Below are positions 17,840 to 25,752 of a stretch of DNA of 64,000 nucleotides, piece after piece. The notes under the pieces were generated by a model. It saw only the letters and a list, made by a program, of their open reading frames with translations, ran no database searches and was not told where the DNA came from. The translations under genes and the position numbers were made by a program. The stretch comes from Lachnospiraceae bacterium (GTDB lineage Bacteria; Bacillota; Clostridia; Lachnospirales; Lachnospiraceae). Within the stretch, counting starts at the first letter, position 1. Each line of letters starts with the position of its first letter. The stretch is taken from assembly GCA_024682835.1 (NCBI GenBank), contig JAIKYU010000017.1:1-64000 (forward strand), in the 5' to 3' direction.

Positions 17840-19873
17840 TTACTTGAAGAAGGCCATTTCGTCGTTGAGCTTGTTTGCGATATCCTTGAGCTGATTTGCC
17901 GAGGCTGCCAGCGTGTTGACCGTTGCGTTCAGTTCCTGCATGGAGGCGCTGGTTTCCTGAGAGGCTGCCGCATTTTCCTCGGAAATCGCAGACAGGGAAC
18001 TCATGGAATCCACCACAACCGTCTTGGAATCGCTGCAGATCTCTGCGGCGGAATTGATGCTCTGTACGCCGTCCACGGTGGTGCGGATATCCGCGATCAG
18101 CTTGTTGACCGCTTCCATCGTAGTGGAGAGGATCTCGCTCTGCTCGTCCGTCGTCTTGCGCACGGCTGCCGCCTGATCCACGGCTGCCTGGCTCTCTGCC
18201 AGCAGCACATCCATCTCACTGCGAATCTCATTGGCGGAGACGGCGGAATTATCGGCAAGCTTGCCGATCTCCTCAGCAACCACCGCAAAGCCCTTGCCTG
18301 CTTCGCCCGCGCGCGCTGCCTCGATGGAGGCGTTCAGGGACAGGAGGTTGGTCTGGGATGCAATCTCGTTGATGGCAGTAACCTTGTCGTTGATATTCTC
18401 TACCGCGCGGCTGGTGGCGCCGATCTTTTCGGAAATGTCGTCAATGGCATTCTTCATCTGCTCGGAGGAGACGCGCAGTCTCTCCAGCATGGCGACGGAA
18501 TCCTGGCTGTTGCCGTTCATGTTCTGCGCAGTGGTGCCCAGATCGGTCGCGTTGGTAGAAACGTCAAGAATGTTATCGCTGATCCGGCCGGTGTTCTCTG
18601 TCGCGTGCTGGATTTCCTCCGCCTGCTGGGTCGCGCCCGTTGCGATTTCCTGTACGGCGTTGGACACATCATCCGCAGTCTGGGAGATCTGGTTTGTGGT
18701 CTCTGCAAGCTCCTGAGAGGAGGCATCGACGGCGGAAGCGCTTTCTTTGATATTGGAAACAATCTGATCCAGGCGGTCGATGACGCTGTTGGTCTCATCG
18801 ATCATTTCGCCGAATTCGTCCTTACGGCCCTTGAAGCGGGCATCGGTAATCCTGAGGAATTCGCCGTTTGCAAGCTTGTCCAGAGAGGCGTTGACGGCAT
18901 AGATCGGTGTGACGAAACCGTTGGCCATCAGGATCGCGATCACGGCTGCGATGATCAGCATGATGAGACCGACCAGGATGATGATGGTGAGCGTGCGGTT
19001 GGCGCTGGAAAGCGCTTCTCCTTCATCCGTTGCGATGACAGTCACCCATCCGGTGACAGGCTCGCGCTGGTAGGACATTTTCCACTTTCCGCCGTTAAAG
19101 GAAGAGTTGTAGCTGCCGCTCGCTTCCGAATTGCTTCTGGATTCCGTGAACCATTGCTGTGAAGAGAAGTTGACCGGTTCGCCGGTCTCCAGATCTATGG
19201 AGGTGTGGGCGATCAGATCACCGTTGTTGTCACCGATAAAGATATCCTGCTTGCTTCCGGTCATTTCGCTCTTGCACAGGTCCGTCAGAATGACCAGATC
19301 GTAGTTGCGCTGAACGGCCCCCAGGAAAGTGCCGTCCGCGTCAAGAACCGGAGTGATAAAGGTGCAGATCCGCTTGCCGCTGGTCTTGGAAATGTTCTGG
19401 TCCGATACATAGAACTTTTTGTCGGCCTTACAGACCTTGAAATACTCTCTGTCGGAGACATCCACAAGATCTCCCTTGGGGCGCGCAACCTGCATTCCGT
19501 CCGGACCCGTAATGACGGTGGTGTTGCCGTCGCCGACCGTCGCATCCGACTGGGCAAGCCATTCGATGACAGTGGCGGTGTCCTCCTCTCCCTTCAGGAC
19601 GTTGCGGACGGACACGGAAGAAGCGATCGTCATGATGACGTTTCTGTTCTGCTCGACCACCGCGCTGAAGTCATGCTCCACGAGCGCGGCCTGAGCCACA
19701 TTCATGGATTCCATGTTCTTGACTGCTTCCGAGTGTGATGACAGATAACTGATGCTCACCGCGGTGAGCAGGGGCACTGCCATGATGGCGATGATGATCA
19801 AGGTCAGCTTGATACGAATGCTTTCAAAAACATTGCGCTTTGCGCTTTTTTGGGGTTTTTTGCTCTGTGCCAT
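17840..19873 (-). CDS. Methyl-accepting chemotaxis protein with dCache sensor
   Basis: 677 residues. First membrane helix about 22-44, extracytoplasmic dCache-like sensor about 50-290 ([18 protein letters not shown], then [12 protein letters not shown]), second helix about 294-319, HAMP, and a long coiled signalling domain ending near residue 660 with the hairpin tip [21 protein letters not shown] (19 residues quoted in part: [17 protein letters not shown]). It would signal to CheA/CheW, whose genes are not in the window. The sensor lacks an obvious named ligand motif; dCache domains often bind amino acids or other small molecules. GGAGG lies seven bases before the ATG at 19873, so an upstream extension is rejected. 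Confidence 0.92.
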   Translation of the reverse strand: MAQSKKPQKSAKRNVFESIRIKLTLIIIAIMAVPLLTAVSISYLSSHSEAVKNMESMNVAQAALVEHDFSAVVEQNRNVIMTIASSVSVRNVLKGEEDTATVIEWLAQSDATVGDGNTTVITGPDGMQVARPKGDLVDVSDREYFKVCKADKKFYVSDQNISKTSGKRICTFITPVLDADGTFLGAVQRNYDLVILTDLCKSEMTGSKQDIFIGDNNGDLIAHTSIDLETGEPVNFSSQQWFTESRSNSEASGSYNSSFNGGKWKMSYQREPVTGWVTVIATDEGEALSSANRTLTIIILVGLIMLIIAAVIAILMANGFVTPIYAVNASLDKLANGEFLRITDARFKGRKDEFGEMIDETNSVIDRLDQIVSNIKESASAVDASSQELAETTNQISQTADDVSNAVQEIATGATQQAEEIQHATENTGRISDNILDVSTNATDLGTTAQNMNGNSQDSVAMLERLRVSSEQMKNAIDDISEKIGATSRAVENINDKVTAINEIASQTNLLSLNASIEAARAGEAGKGFAVVAEEIGKLADNSAVSANEIRSEMDVLLAESQAAVDQAAAVRKTTDEQSEILSTTMEAVNKLIADIRTTVDGVQSINSAAEICSDSKTVVVDSMSSLSAISEENAAASQETSASMQELNATVNTLAASANQLKDIANKLNDEMAFFK

Positions 19874-19940
19874 GTCGGACCCTCCTGTGAGCAGAGAATT
19901 TTCAGAATCCCCCCCGGGAGGGGGAAACAAATGCTTTTGT

Positions 19941-19969
19941 ATTATAGCACATCCGATTAGGGAAGTCTA
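19941..19969 (-). promoter_or_regulatory. Probable promoter of the chemoreceptor gene
   Basis: Extended -10 TGC-TATAAT on the minus strand (TATAAT at 19946-19941) with only a weak -35. The leader carries a C/G-rich palindrome around 19908-19925. The element lies between the rubrerythrin stop and the chemoreceptor start. Confidence 0.4.
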
Positions 19970-19986
19970 TGATGGAATGGAGTATT

Positions 19987-20550
19987 TTAGTAGTTTTCCG
20001 CCTTCAACTGGAAATAGTCTCTCGGATGATTGCAGACAGGACAGAATTCAGGTGCCTCTTTTCCGATCACAATGTGGCCGCAGTTGCTGCATTGCCAGAT
20101 ACAGTCGCCCTCCCGGGAAAAGACCAGCTTGTCTTCCAGGTTCTTCAGCAGTTTGCGGAAGCGTTCCTCGTGCTCCTTTTCGATCGCGGCGACACCTTCA
20201 AACAGCTCCGCAATCTCATCAAAGCCTTCTTCTCTGGCTGTTTTGGCAAAGGACGGGTACATGTCCTTCCATTCATAGGCCTCCCCGTCCGCGGCTTCCT
20301 TAAGACACGACGCGGTATCCCCGATGCCGGTAAGAATTTTGTACCAGATCTCCGCATGCTCTTTTTCGTTGGCCGCGGTTTCGGAAAAGATATTGGAGAT
20401 CTGCACGTAGCCTTCCTTTTTGGCCTTGGAAGCAAAATAGGTATACTTGTTCCGTGCCTCCGATTCCCCGGCAAACGCCGCCTGCAGATTCTTTTCCGTC
20501 TCCGTGCCTTTCAGGTCTGCTGCCCTGCATCTCCATTTGTCATCAGCCAT
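19987..20550 (-). CDS. rbr: Rubrerythrin
   Basis: 187 residues. A diiron peroxidase that reduces hydrogen peroxide using reduced rubredoxin or similar donors. The N-terminal four-helix part has the ligand motifs [16 protein letters not shown] and EKEHEERF, and the C-terminus has a rubredoxin-like Fe site (CSNCG and CPVC). Length and domain order are standard. AGGAGG precedes the ATG by seven bases. Divergent from the flavodiiron gene, the pair forming an oxygen/peroxide defence unit typical of anaerobes. Confidence 0.96.
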   Translation of the reverse strand: MADDKWRCRAADLKGTETEKNLQAAFAGESEARNKYTYFASKAKKEGYVQISNIFSETAANEKEHAEIWYKILTGIGDTASCLKEAADGEAYEWKDMYPSFAKTAREEGFDEIAELFEGVAAIEKEHEERFRKLLKNLEDKLVFSREGDCIWQCSNCGHIVIGKEAPEFCPVCNHPRDYFQLKAENY

Positions 20551-20660
20551 GACGAACCCTCCTGTCTGTTTTCAGTTGAATCCCGCGTGAGCAAGCCGGA
20601 CGGATACGCCGGATGACGTATGACCCGTGCCGTTGCGGGAAGAAACGGTTACCGCTTTCC

Positions 20661-20689
20661 ATTATAAACAATCCTGTGCCCGATGTCGA
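20661..20689 (-). promoter_or_regulatory. Rubrerythrin promoter
   Basis: Minus-strand TCGACA (20689-20684), 17-base spacer, TATAAT (20666-20661). Leader of about 100 bases to the rubrerythrin start. No clear PerR-like inverted repeat was recognised around it. Confidence 0.55.
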
Positions 20690-20704
20690 TGAGATTGGTT
20701 CCTG

Positions 20705-20734
20705 TTGGCAGGGAGACCACTTTCCTGCTATAAT
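20705..20734 (+). promoter_or_regulatory. FprA promoter
   Basis: TTGGCA (20705-20710), 18-base spacer with a TGC extension and TATAAT (20729-20734), followed by AGAGGAGGAGG before the ATG at 20779. It is divergent from the rubrerythrin promoter, the two being about 16 bases apart. Confidence 0.7.
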
Positions 20735-20778
20735 GTACGGCAACCGGCAATCATTGTCAGAGGAGGAGGACAAACACC

Positions 20779-21969
20779 ATGGTAAACATCAGAGAGGTGG
20801 CAGCAGATACGGTATGGATCGGCGCGAGCGACAGAAGGATCGAGCTGTTTGAAAATCTGTTCCCGCTGGAAAACGGGGTTTCCTATAACAGCTACGTGAT
20901 TCGTGACGGGAAGACGGCGCTGCTTGACACGGCAGACATCTCAGTGGCAGATCAGTTTATGGAGAATCTTGGGGCGGTGCTGGACGGCCGGAAGCTGGAC
21001 TACCTGGTGGTGCTGCATATGGAGCCGGATCACTGCTCCCAGATCCGTACGGTGGCCGCGCTGCATCCGGAGCTCACGCTTGTCGGAAATGCCAAAACCT
21101 TTACCATGCTCGGCCAGTTTTTTCCCGAAACCGCGTCGCTTCCGCGGATAGAAGTCAAGGAAGGGGACACGCTCTCCCTCGGGAAGCATACTCTCCATTT
21201 TGTCATGGCGCCTATGGTGCACTGGCCGGAAGCAATGTTTGCCTATGATGATGCGACAAAAACGCTGTTTTCGGCGGATGCCTTCGGGACCTTCGGCGCG
21301 GTGGATGCGGGCATTTTTGCGGATGAGGTGGATTTCGAACGGAAGTATCTGGACGAGGCGCGGCGCTACTACGCCAATATTGTCGGAAAATACGGAATGC
21401 AGGTGCAGGCGGTTCTGAAAAAGGCGGCAACGCTTGATATTCAGACGATCTGTCCGCTGCACGGACCCGTCTGGCGGAACAATCTTTCCTGGTTCATTGA
21501 AAAGTACGACCGGTGGAGCAGAGTCGAGCCCGAGGATGACGAGGTGGTGCTGATCTATGGCTCCCTCTATGGGCACACGGCCGGGGCGGCTGCCTGCGTT
21601 GCACGCAAAATTGAAGAAAAAAGCGGGAGGCGGGTTCGCGTTTTCGATGTGTCGAAGACACACAGCTCCGTACTGGTGGGTGAAATCTGGAAAAGCGGTA
21701 CGGTGGTGCTCGCTTCTCCCACCTACAATAACGGCATCTACCTGCCGATGCATGCGCTGATTCATGATCTGATCGCTCTCGGGCTGAAGAACCGGCGGTT
21801 CGCGCTCATAGAAAACGGAACCTGGGCGCCGGTTGCCGCCAGACTCATGCGGGAAGAGCTTTCGGCGCTGAAGGACTGCACGGTCATTGAGGAGACGCTG
21901 ACCATCCGATCTGCGCTTCACGCTGCGGATGAATCGCGGGCAGATGCTTTTGCGGAGGCTGTGATTTGA
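20779..21969 (+). CDS. fprA: A-type flavodiiron protein (O2/NO reductase)
   Basis: 396 residues. Metallo-beta-lactamase-like diiron domain followed by a flavodoxin domain, the core layout of class A flavodiiron proteins that reduce oxygen to water or NO to N2O. All expected iron ligands appear: H80-x-E82-x-D84 in HMEPDH, the histidine in MVHWPE, the aspartate in FSADAFG and the histidine in CPLHGP. The FMN-binding loop is YGSLYGHTAGAA. No rubredoxin domain is fused, so an external donor is needed; rubrerythrin is divergent next door. Start supported by a strong ribosome binding site. Confidence 0.95.
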   Translation: MVNIREVAADTVWIGASDRRIELFENLFPLENGVSYNSYVIRDGKTALLDTADISVADQFMENLGAVLDGRKLDYLVVLHMEPDHCSQIRTVAALHPELTLVGNAKTFTMLGQFFPETASLPRIEVKEGDTLSLGKHTLHFVMAPMVHWPEAMFAYDDATKTLFSADAFGTFGAVDAGIFADEVDFERKYLDEARRYYANIVGKYGMQVQAVLKKAATLDIQTICPLHGPVWRNNLSWFIEKYDRWSRVEPEDDEVVLIYGSLYGHTAGAAACVARKIEEKSGRRVRVFDVSKTHSSVLVGEIWKSGTVVLASPTYNNGIYLPMHALIHDLIALGLKNRRFALIENGTWAPVAARLMREELSALKDCTVIEETLTIRSALHAADESRADAFAEAVI

Positions 21970-22113
21970 AAAACACATTTTTGTCAATCGGTTTTCACAA
22001 TTTGAACACATTTGCGCTCTATACTGTGCAATAGCTTCAGAGGAGCAGGTCGGACAGACGCAGCGGATAGCAGGCGCTGCGGTCATCCGGCAGAAGAGGA
22101 AGGAGGTCTCGCG

Positions 22114-24126
22114 ATGTGGGAGAATGAAGATTTGAGAACCGGTAACGAAACAGATCACACGAATGGACAGGATCATACCGGCGTACCTGTGAATACGGAC
22201 CGGACGGAAACCGAAAGCCGGTCGGAAGTGACGGCGCCGTCCACGCAGAATCCGTACAGACCGCTGGATCAGCAGACGTCGTACACGCGGCCTGCGGAGA
22301 CGAATCAGCAGACGTCTTACACGCGGCCTGCGGAGACGAATCAGCAGACGTCTTACACGCGGCCCGCGGAGACGAATCAGCAGACGTCCTACACACAGCC
22401 TGCGGAGACAAATCAGCAGACGTCCTGCGCGCAGCCCGCAGGGACGAATCAGCAGACGTTTTACACGCAGCCCGCAGGGGCCGGTCAGCAGACGGGCTTC
22501 AACGGATCGGCAGACGGACGGCAGAGCAATTACGGTCAGCAGAATGCGTGGGAGAATCCGTATACCAGCCGTTACCATCAGGCATATGGCACGAGTCAGT
22601 ACCAGAACCGCGGTTATCAGTACAGCAACACGCAGTTCAACAGCGACTATGTGCATCCGGCTGACAAGCCGAAAAAGAGCGGCGCGGGAAAGGTGATCGC
22701 GATAGTCGCCGCCGCGCTGGCCGTCATGGCACTGGTGACCTTCGGCCTTTATCAGGTGGCGCAGCGTATACCGCTTTCCGGCGGCGCCGCGCAGCAAAAG
22801 GTCGAGCAGCAGGAACCTGTCGATCAGCCGAAGGGAGAGATCGCGGAAGCGCCGGCCGAATCGGACGAACAGACGGAAAACAAGGCACCGGCCAAGGAGC
22901 AGCAGGCGCAGGAGCTTCCTGCCGGCAAGTCGGAGGATGGCTCCGGACAGCGGGTGGCAACAATATCAGCGCCTTCTCCGGTGGTGGTTACCGATGTGAC
23001 ACAGGTGGTGGCCTCTTCGATGCCGGCCATTGTTTCAATCGATAATAATTTCACCACGACGATCAATTACTTCGGACAGCGTCTGACACAGGAGGAGACG
23101 GGCTCCGGATCCGGCATCATCGTGGGCCAGAATGACGAAGCCTTGCTCATTGCAACCAATTATCACGTGATCGAGGGTGCGGAGAGCCTGACGGTGCAGT
23201 TTATGGACGGAGAGCGTGCGGACGCGCAGGTGCGTGACACGGATCCGGATATGGATCTGGCGGTGATTTCCGTGCCGATCAAGGGTGTGAAAAAGGAAAC
23301 CATGAGCAATATTGTGATTGCTACGCTGGGAGATTCGGATTCCTTGGTGCTTGGAGAGCCTGCGATCGCGATCGGAAATGCACTCGGACAGGGACAGTCG
23401 GTTACGGTGGGCGTGATCAGCGCCGTGAATCGCGAGATCGCTTTGTCGGACGGTTCCACAGGCACCTTTATTCAGACCGATGCAGCCATCAATCCCGGCA
23501 ATTCCGGCGGTGCGCTGCTCAATTCCTCCGGCGAGGTGATCGGCATCAATTCCAACAAATTTGCCGATACGGATGTTGAGGGCATGGGATTTGCCATTCC
23601 GATCTCTGTGGCACAGCCGATTATCGATGAGATGATGAACCGGGAGATCGTGACCGATGAGGAGAGAGGTTATCTGGGAATCACCGGCACCACGGTACCT
23701 TATGAGTACACCGGGATCGAGGGCGTGCGGGTGCGCGGCGTCACCGGGGGAACCGGCGCGGAAGCGGCGGGGATTCAGGAGGACGATATCATCATCCGCC
23801 TCAATGGCGAGACGATCAAGTCCATGGAGAGCCTGCAGGGGAATCTGAAGTACTGCAAGGCCGGCGACAAAGTGACTCTGACGATTCTGCGCAGACAGAA
23901 TGACCGCTATGTGGAGGTGGACGTCGATGTGACACTTTCGGATGCCGAAGCGCTCGGAATCAACAACAGTCAGAATGAGCAGGAGGATGCAGCAGGCGAT
24001 CAGACCGATGATCGGTACAATAACGGTCAGAACGGTCAGGATTACGGCTACTACTTCGGAAACGGCGATGACGGCTATGGCTACAGCTTCCCGTTCTTCC
24101 CGTTCTTCGGAGGAGGCAATTATTAA
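22114..24126 (+). CDS. HtrA/DegP-like membrane serine protease with repeat-rich N-terminus
   Basis: 670 residues. A roughly 190-residue cytoplasmic N-terminal region is rich in Gln, Thr, Tyr and Asn and contains six 12-residue QQTSYTRPAETN-type repeats. One membrane helix follows at about 193-215, then an acidic linker and the trypsin-like domain with H351 (TNYHVIEG), D381 (DMDLAVI) and S464 (NPGNSGGALL). A single PDZ domain and a Gly/Tyr/Phe-rich tail (FPFFPFFGGGNY) end the protein. The protease is on the outer face and is likely a surface quality-control enzyme. AGGAAGGAGG precedes the ATG at 22114. The N-terminal repeats are unusual for the family. Confidence 0.92.
   Translation: MWENEDLRTGNETDHTNGQDHTGVPVNTDRTETESRSEVTAPSTQNPYRPLDQQTSYTRPAETNQQTSYTRPAETNQQTSYTRPAETNQQTSYTQPAETNQQTSCAQPAGTNQQTFYTQPAGAGQQTGFNGSADGRQSNYGQQNAWENPYTSRYHQAYGTSQYQNRGYQYSNTQFNSDYVHPADKPKKSGAGKVIAIVAAALAVMALVTFGLYQVAQRIPLSGGAAQQKVEQQEPVDQPKGEIAEAPAESDEQTENKAPAKEQQAQELPAGKSEDGSGQRVATISAPSPVVVTDVTQVVASSMPAIVSIDNNFTTTINYFGQRLTQEETGSGSGIIVGQNDEALLIATNYHVIEGAESLTVQFMDGERADAQVRDTDPDMDLAVISVPIKGVKKETMSNIVIATLGDSDSLVLGEPAIAIGNALGQGQSVTVGVISAVNREIALSDGSTGTFIQTDAAINPGNSGGALLNSSGEVIGINSNKFADTDVEGMGFAIPISVAQPIIDEMMNREIVTDEERGYLGITGTTVPYEYTGIEGVRVRGVTGGTGAEAAGIQEDDIIIRLNGETIKSMESLQGNLKYCKAGDKVTLTILRRQNDRYVEVDVDVTLSDAEALGINNSQNEQEDAAGDQTDDRYNNGQNGQDYGYYFGNGDDGYGYSFPFFPFFGGGNY
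22270..22485 (+). repeat. 36-bp tandem repeat, six copies
   Basis: Six in-frame 36-bp units encode QQTSYT[R/Q]PAETN variants in the HtrA N-terminus. The first three units are nearly identical and later ones diverge, and a partial seventh (QQTGF) follows. Recent expansion at the left side is likely and copy number could vary between strains. Confidence 0.9.
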
Positions 24127-24279
24127 GGAAGACAGTAAAAACCAGGTCCCATAGGGACGGATGCGGATGCGCGCGGGCAGAACGGATGCCGGCGCGCTCT
24201 GCGCGGTTTATGGGCATAACGGCGTCATGGACATGTTGACCGGCGTGGCGCGTGAATGCACGGAAAATGCGAGGGGTGT

Positions 24280-25752
24280 ATGGGCGAAAACGATCAGGAT
24301 CACAGGGATCAGAATTCAAACGAAGCAGAAAACGGGAAGTCTGCGGACAATCAGAAGAATGAAAGCTCCTACGAGGAGATCTGCTTTGTATGCCGAAGAC
24401 CGGAATCCAAGGCGGGCAAGATGTTCCGGCTTCCGAATCACATCAATATCTGTGAGGACTGCATGCAGCGTCTCATGGATCAGGCGTCGCAGTTTGATTA
24501 CAACGGGCTGCTGAACAATCCGGATCTGCTGAAGGAGCTTAACAGGCACGGCATGCCGAATATCGGCTTCGTGAATGCGGGGGATATCGCGAATGGTATT
24601 CCGAATTCGCAGCGCATAAAGAAGCGCAAGGAAAAAAAGGAGGGGGACGAGCCCGCTTTTGATATCCGCAAGCTCCCGGCGCCGCACAAAATCAAGGCGC
24701 AGCTGGATGAGTATGTCATCGGCCAGGAGCACGCGAAAAAGGTGATTTCCGTCGCTGTCTACAATCACTACAAGCGCGTGGCGATGGAGGATCAGAAGGA
24801 CGGGATCGAGATCGACAAGTCCAATATTCTCCTGATCGGTCCCACCGGCTCCGGCAAGACGTATCTGGTAAAAACGCTCGCCAAGCTGCTGGATGTGCCG
24901 CTGGCGATCGCGGATGCCACGAGTCTCACCGAGGCGGGCTATATCGGCGATGACATCGAGAGCTGTGTATCCAAGCTTCTTGCCGCTGCGGACAATGACA
25001 TTGACCGGACGGAGCAGGGCATCGTTTTCATTGACGAAATTGACAAGATCGCCAGGCAGCGGGACGAACATCATCACACGGTGGGGAGTGAGGCCGTGCA
25101 GCAGGGGCTGCTGAAGATCCTGGAGGGCTCCGAGATCGAGGTCCCGGTAGGCGCCGGATCAAAGAATATGATGGTCCCGATGGCCAGGGTGAACACAAGA
25201 AACATTCTGTTTATCTGCGGCGGTGCATTTCCGGATCTCAATGAGATCATCGGAAACCGCCTGAAAAAGCAGACGTCCATCGGCTTCGCCGCGGATCTCA
25301 AGGACAAGTTCGACCATGATAAGGATCTCCAGAAGCAGGTAACAACCGAGGATCTCAAAAAGTACGGGATGATTCCGGAGTTTCTGGGACGTCTGCCGGT
25401 GATCTGCCCGCTGGAATCCCTGACAAAGGAGATGCTGGTGGAGATTTTAAAGAAGCCGAAGAATGCGATTCTGAAGCAATACCAGAAGCTTTTGTCTCTG
25501 GATGAGGTGGAATTGATTTTTGACGACAGTGCGCTGGAGGCGATTGCGGACAAGGCCCTGGAGCGCGATACCGGCGCGCGCGCGTTGCGTGCGATCATTG
25601 AAGAATTCATGCTGGATATCATGTATGAGATTCCCAAGGACGACAACATCGGCCGCGTGACGATCACACGGGATTATATCGAGGGCAGGGGAGCGCCGCT
25701 GATAGAGGTGCGGACGATCGCGGCCCAGCCGCTGATTGAGGAGCAGGCATGA
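24280..25752 (+). CDS. clpX: ClpX-like AAA+ unfoldase, divergent
   Basis: 490 residues. N-terminal zinc-binding domain with CFVC and CEDC pairs, then the AAA+ core: Walker A GPTGSGKT, pore-1 GYIGDD, Walker [11 protein letters not shown], the ClpP-contacting SIGF loop, and the sensor-2 region TGARALRAI. This marks it as ClpX, which unfolds substrates for ClpP. Compared with the well-known ClpX, the pore-2 region (RQRDEHHHTVGSEAVQQ) is shorter and the RKH loop reads GAGSKNMM. No clpP is adjacent, although ClpX can act in trans. Start is uncertain: ATG at 24280 has a close GAGGGG; ATG at 24256 adds eight residues. The next gene overlaps by four bases. Confidence 0.85.
   Translation: MGENDQDHRDQNSNEAENGKSADNQKNESSYEEICFVCRRPESKAGKMFRLPNHINICEDCMQRLMDQASQFDYNGLLNNPDLLKELNRHGMPNIGFVNAGDIANGIPNSQRIKKRKEKKEGDEPAFDIRKLPAPHKIKAQLDEYVIGQEHAKKVISVAVYNHYKRVAMEDQKDGIEIDKSNILLIGPTGSGKTYLVKTLAKLLDVPLAIADATSLTEAGYIGDDIESCVSKLLAAADNDIDRTEQGIVFIDEIDKIARQRDEHHHTVGSEAVQQGLLKILEGSEIEVPVGAGSKNMMVPMARVNTRNILFICGGAFPDLNEIIGNRLKKQTSIGFAADLKDKFDHDKDLQKQVTTEDLKKYGMIPEFLGRLPVICPLESLTKEMLVEILKKPKNAILKQYQKLLSLDEVELIFDDSALEAIADKALERDTGARALRAIIEEFMLDIMYEIPKDDNIGRVTITRDYIEGRGAPLIEVRTIAAQPLIEEQA

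Noticed and set aside
21970-22113. Promoter for the HtrA gene
   Set aside because: TATACT near 22020 is present but no -35 lies at a normal distance (12 or 20 bases), so it was not listed.
20941-22797. 618-codon antisense frame over fprA and the HtrA repeats
   Set aside because: Its RRPRVRRLL-like repeats are the complement of the 36-bp HtrA repeats, and the rest covers confirmed genes.
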